Shown here one piece after another: positions 63,597 through 64,000 of a stretch of 64,000 bases of DNA. The stretch lies in NCBI GenBank assembly GCA_963726665.1, contig CAVSDW010000012.1:496001-560000 (forward strand). The letters run 5' to 3'. Each line of letters opens with the position of its first letter. The first letter of the stretch is position 1. Below the pieces are notes generated by a model. The model was not told the origin of the DNA. It saw nothing but the letters and a program-made list of their open reading frames with translations, and made no database searches. This DNA comes from RPQJ01 sp963726665 (lineage in GTDB: Bacteria; Pseudomonadota; Gammaproteobacteria; Steroidobacterales; Steroidobacteraceae). The translations under genes and the position numbers were made by a program.

Positions 63597-64000
63597 ATGT
63601 CCATTCAAGACAACTATTCCGTGCGTGACTATGGCCGGATGATCGCCGACACGGCGCGCACTGCGTCCTTCGTCGATGCCATGCGCCGCACGATCCGGCC
63701 CGGCAGCATCGTGCTCGACATCGGCTCGGGGCCGGGCTTTTTCGCCTTGCTGGCCTGCCAGCTGGGTGCGACGCGCGTGTACGCCATCGAGCCGGATGAA
63801 GCGATCGAAATCGGTCGCGAGAGCGCTCGCCTTCAAGCCGACGGCGAGCGGATTGTCTGGCTTCGAGGTCTCTCGACGGAGATCGAATTGCCGGAACGCG
63901 TCGACGTCGTGATCGGCGATCTGCACGGCACGCTGCCTTTCTATACCGGCAATATCAGTTCCCTGATCGATGCCCGCCGTCGCCACCTGAAGTCAGGCGG
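63597..64000 (+). CDS. PRMT-like class I methyltransferase, 3' partial
   Basis: The first 134 residues are visible; the gene runs off the right edge. The start is DNYSVRDYGRMIADTARTAS, then the SAM-binding IVLDIGSGPGFFALLACQLG, AIEPDEAIEIGRESARLQAD and the PRMT-like DVVIGDLHGTLPFY and LIDARRRHLKSGG. The Glu pair of true arginine methyltransferases is not obvious in the visible part (DLHGTL replaces the usual SEWMG), so the target may differ. It starts 18 bp after the kinase stop and probably tailors the same peptide. Confidence 0.75.
   Translation, partial: MSIQDNYSVRDYGRMIADTARTASFVDAMRRTIRPGSIVLDIGSGPGFFALLACQLGATRVYAIEPDEAIEIGRESARLQADGERIVWLRGLSTEIELPERVDVVIGDLHGTLPFYTGNISSLIDARRRHLKSG

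Overview
The window looks like a chromosomal segment of a GC-rich gammaproteobacterium. This is inferred from the high GC content, the RfaH/Wza/Wzb/Wzc-type polysaccharide machinery, the TlpA/DUF4266/DUF3570 envelope genes and a proteobacterial lasso-peptide-type locus; no marker gene fixes the taxon. No rRNA, tRNA, CRISPR array or insertion sequence with a transposase is visible.

Layout. (1) 1-5.4 kb, plus strand: an envelope operon with a HzsA-related dihaem protein, an SH3/beta-barrel protein, a second beta-barrel, a TlpA-like thioredoxin, a DUF4266 lipoprotein and a DUF3570 protein. (2) 5.4-10.7 kb: a patchwork with REP-like palindromes, a decayed GDP-fucose synthase, a BrnT/BrnA toxin-antitoxin pair, a WecA/MraY-type initiating transferase, an ElyC/YdcF protein, a dead methyltransferase and an FkbM methyltransferase. 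(3) 44.9 down to 10.8 kb, minus strand: a long polysaccharide locus that starts with rfaH and the wzb/wza/wzc export-control genes. It continues through an O-antigen ligase family protein, sugar-nucleotide genes (UDP-xylose synthase, galE, gmd, fcl), a MarR-type EPS regulator, AsnB, flippase, polymerase, a carbamoyltransferase, two acyltransferases and about twelve glycosyltransferases. Many of these genes overlap by 4 bp. (4) 45.0-54.2 kb, minus strand: a trans-envelope ExbB/ExbD/ExbD/AgmX-TonB module with two large TPR proteins and a TlpA-like protein. (5) 54.4-55.9 kb, plus strand: a second copy of the SH3/beta-barrel gene pair from region 1, preceded by a 32-codon remnant of the HzsA-related gene. 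(6) 56.0-64.0 kb: a lasso-peptide-type RiPP locus with an ABC exporter, a PqqD-like B1, a B2 protease, a nucleotidyltransferase, an asparagine-synthetase-like cyclase, two tandem precursor loci, an HprK-like kinase and a PRMT-like methyltransferase cut by the right edge.

The most interesting part is region 6. Each of the two tandem precursor loci carries a canonical lasso leader (YxxPxLxxxG...T) and a Gly1...Asp8 core, and each continues after a short linker into a domain resembling the peptidase S74 intramolecular chaperone that starts with SDRRxK. As read, both loci are broken by one-base shifts exactly at the core/S74 junction. One-base corrections in both give proteins of 126 and 127 residues that align throughout. 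If the S74 domain self-cleaves before its Ser, as characterised members do, it would release 16- and 17-residue lasso cores.

Caution: more than 25 reading-frame breaks are spread over the window, most repairable by one base and many in homopolymers. They are densest in the conserved sugar-nucleotide genes. This pattern suggests residual long-read indels rather than mass gene decay. Genes broken only this way are listed as CDS with the break described; genes with a deletion, nonsense codon or truncation are listed as pseudogenes.
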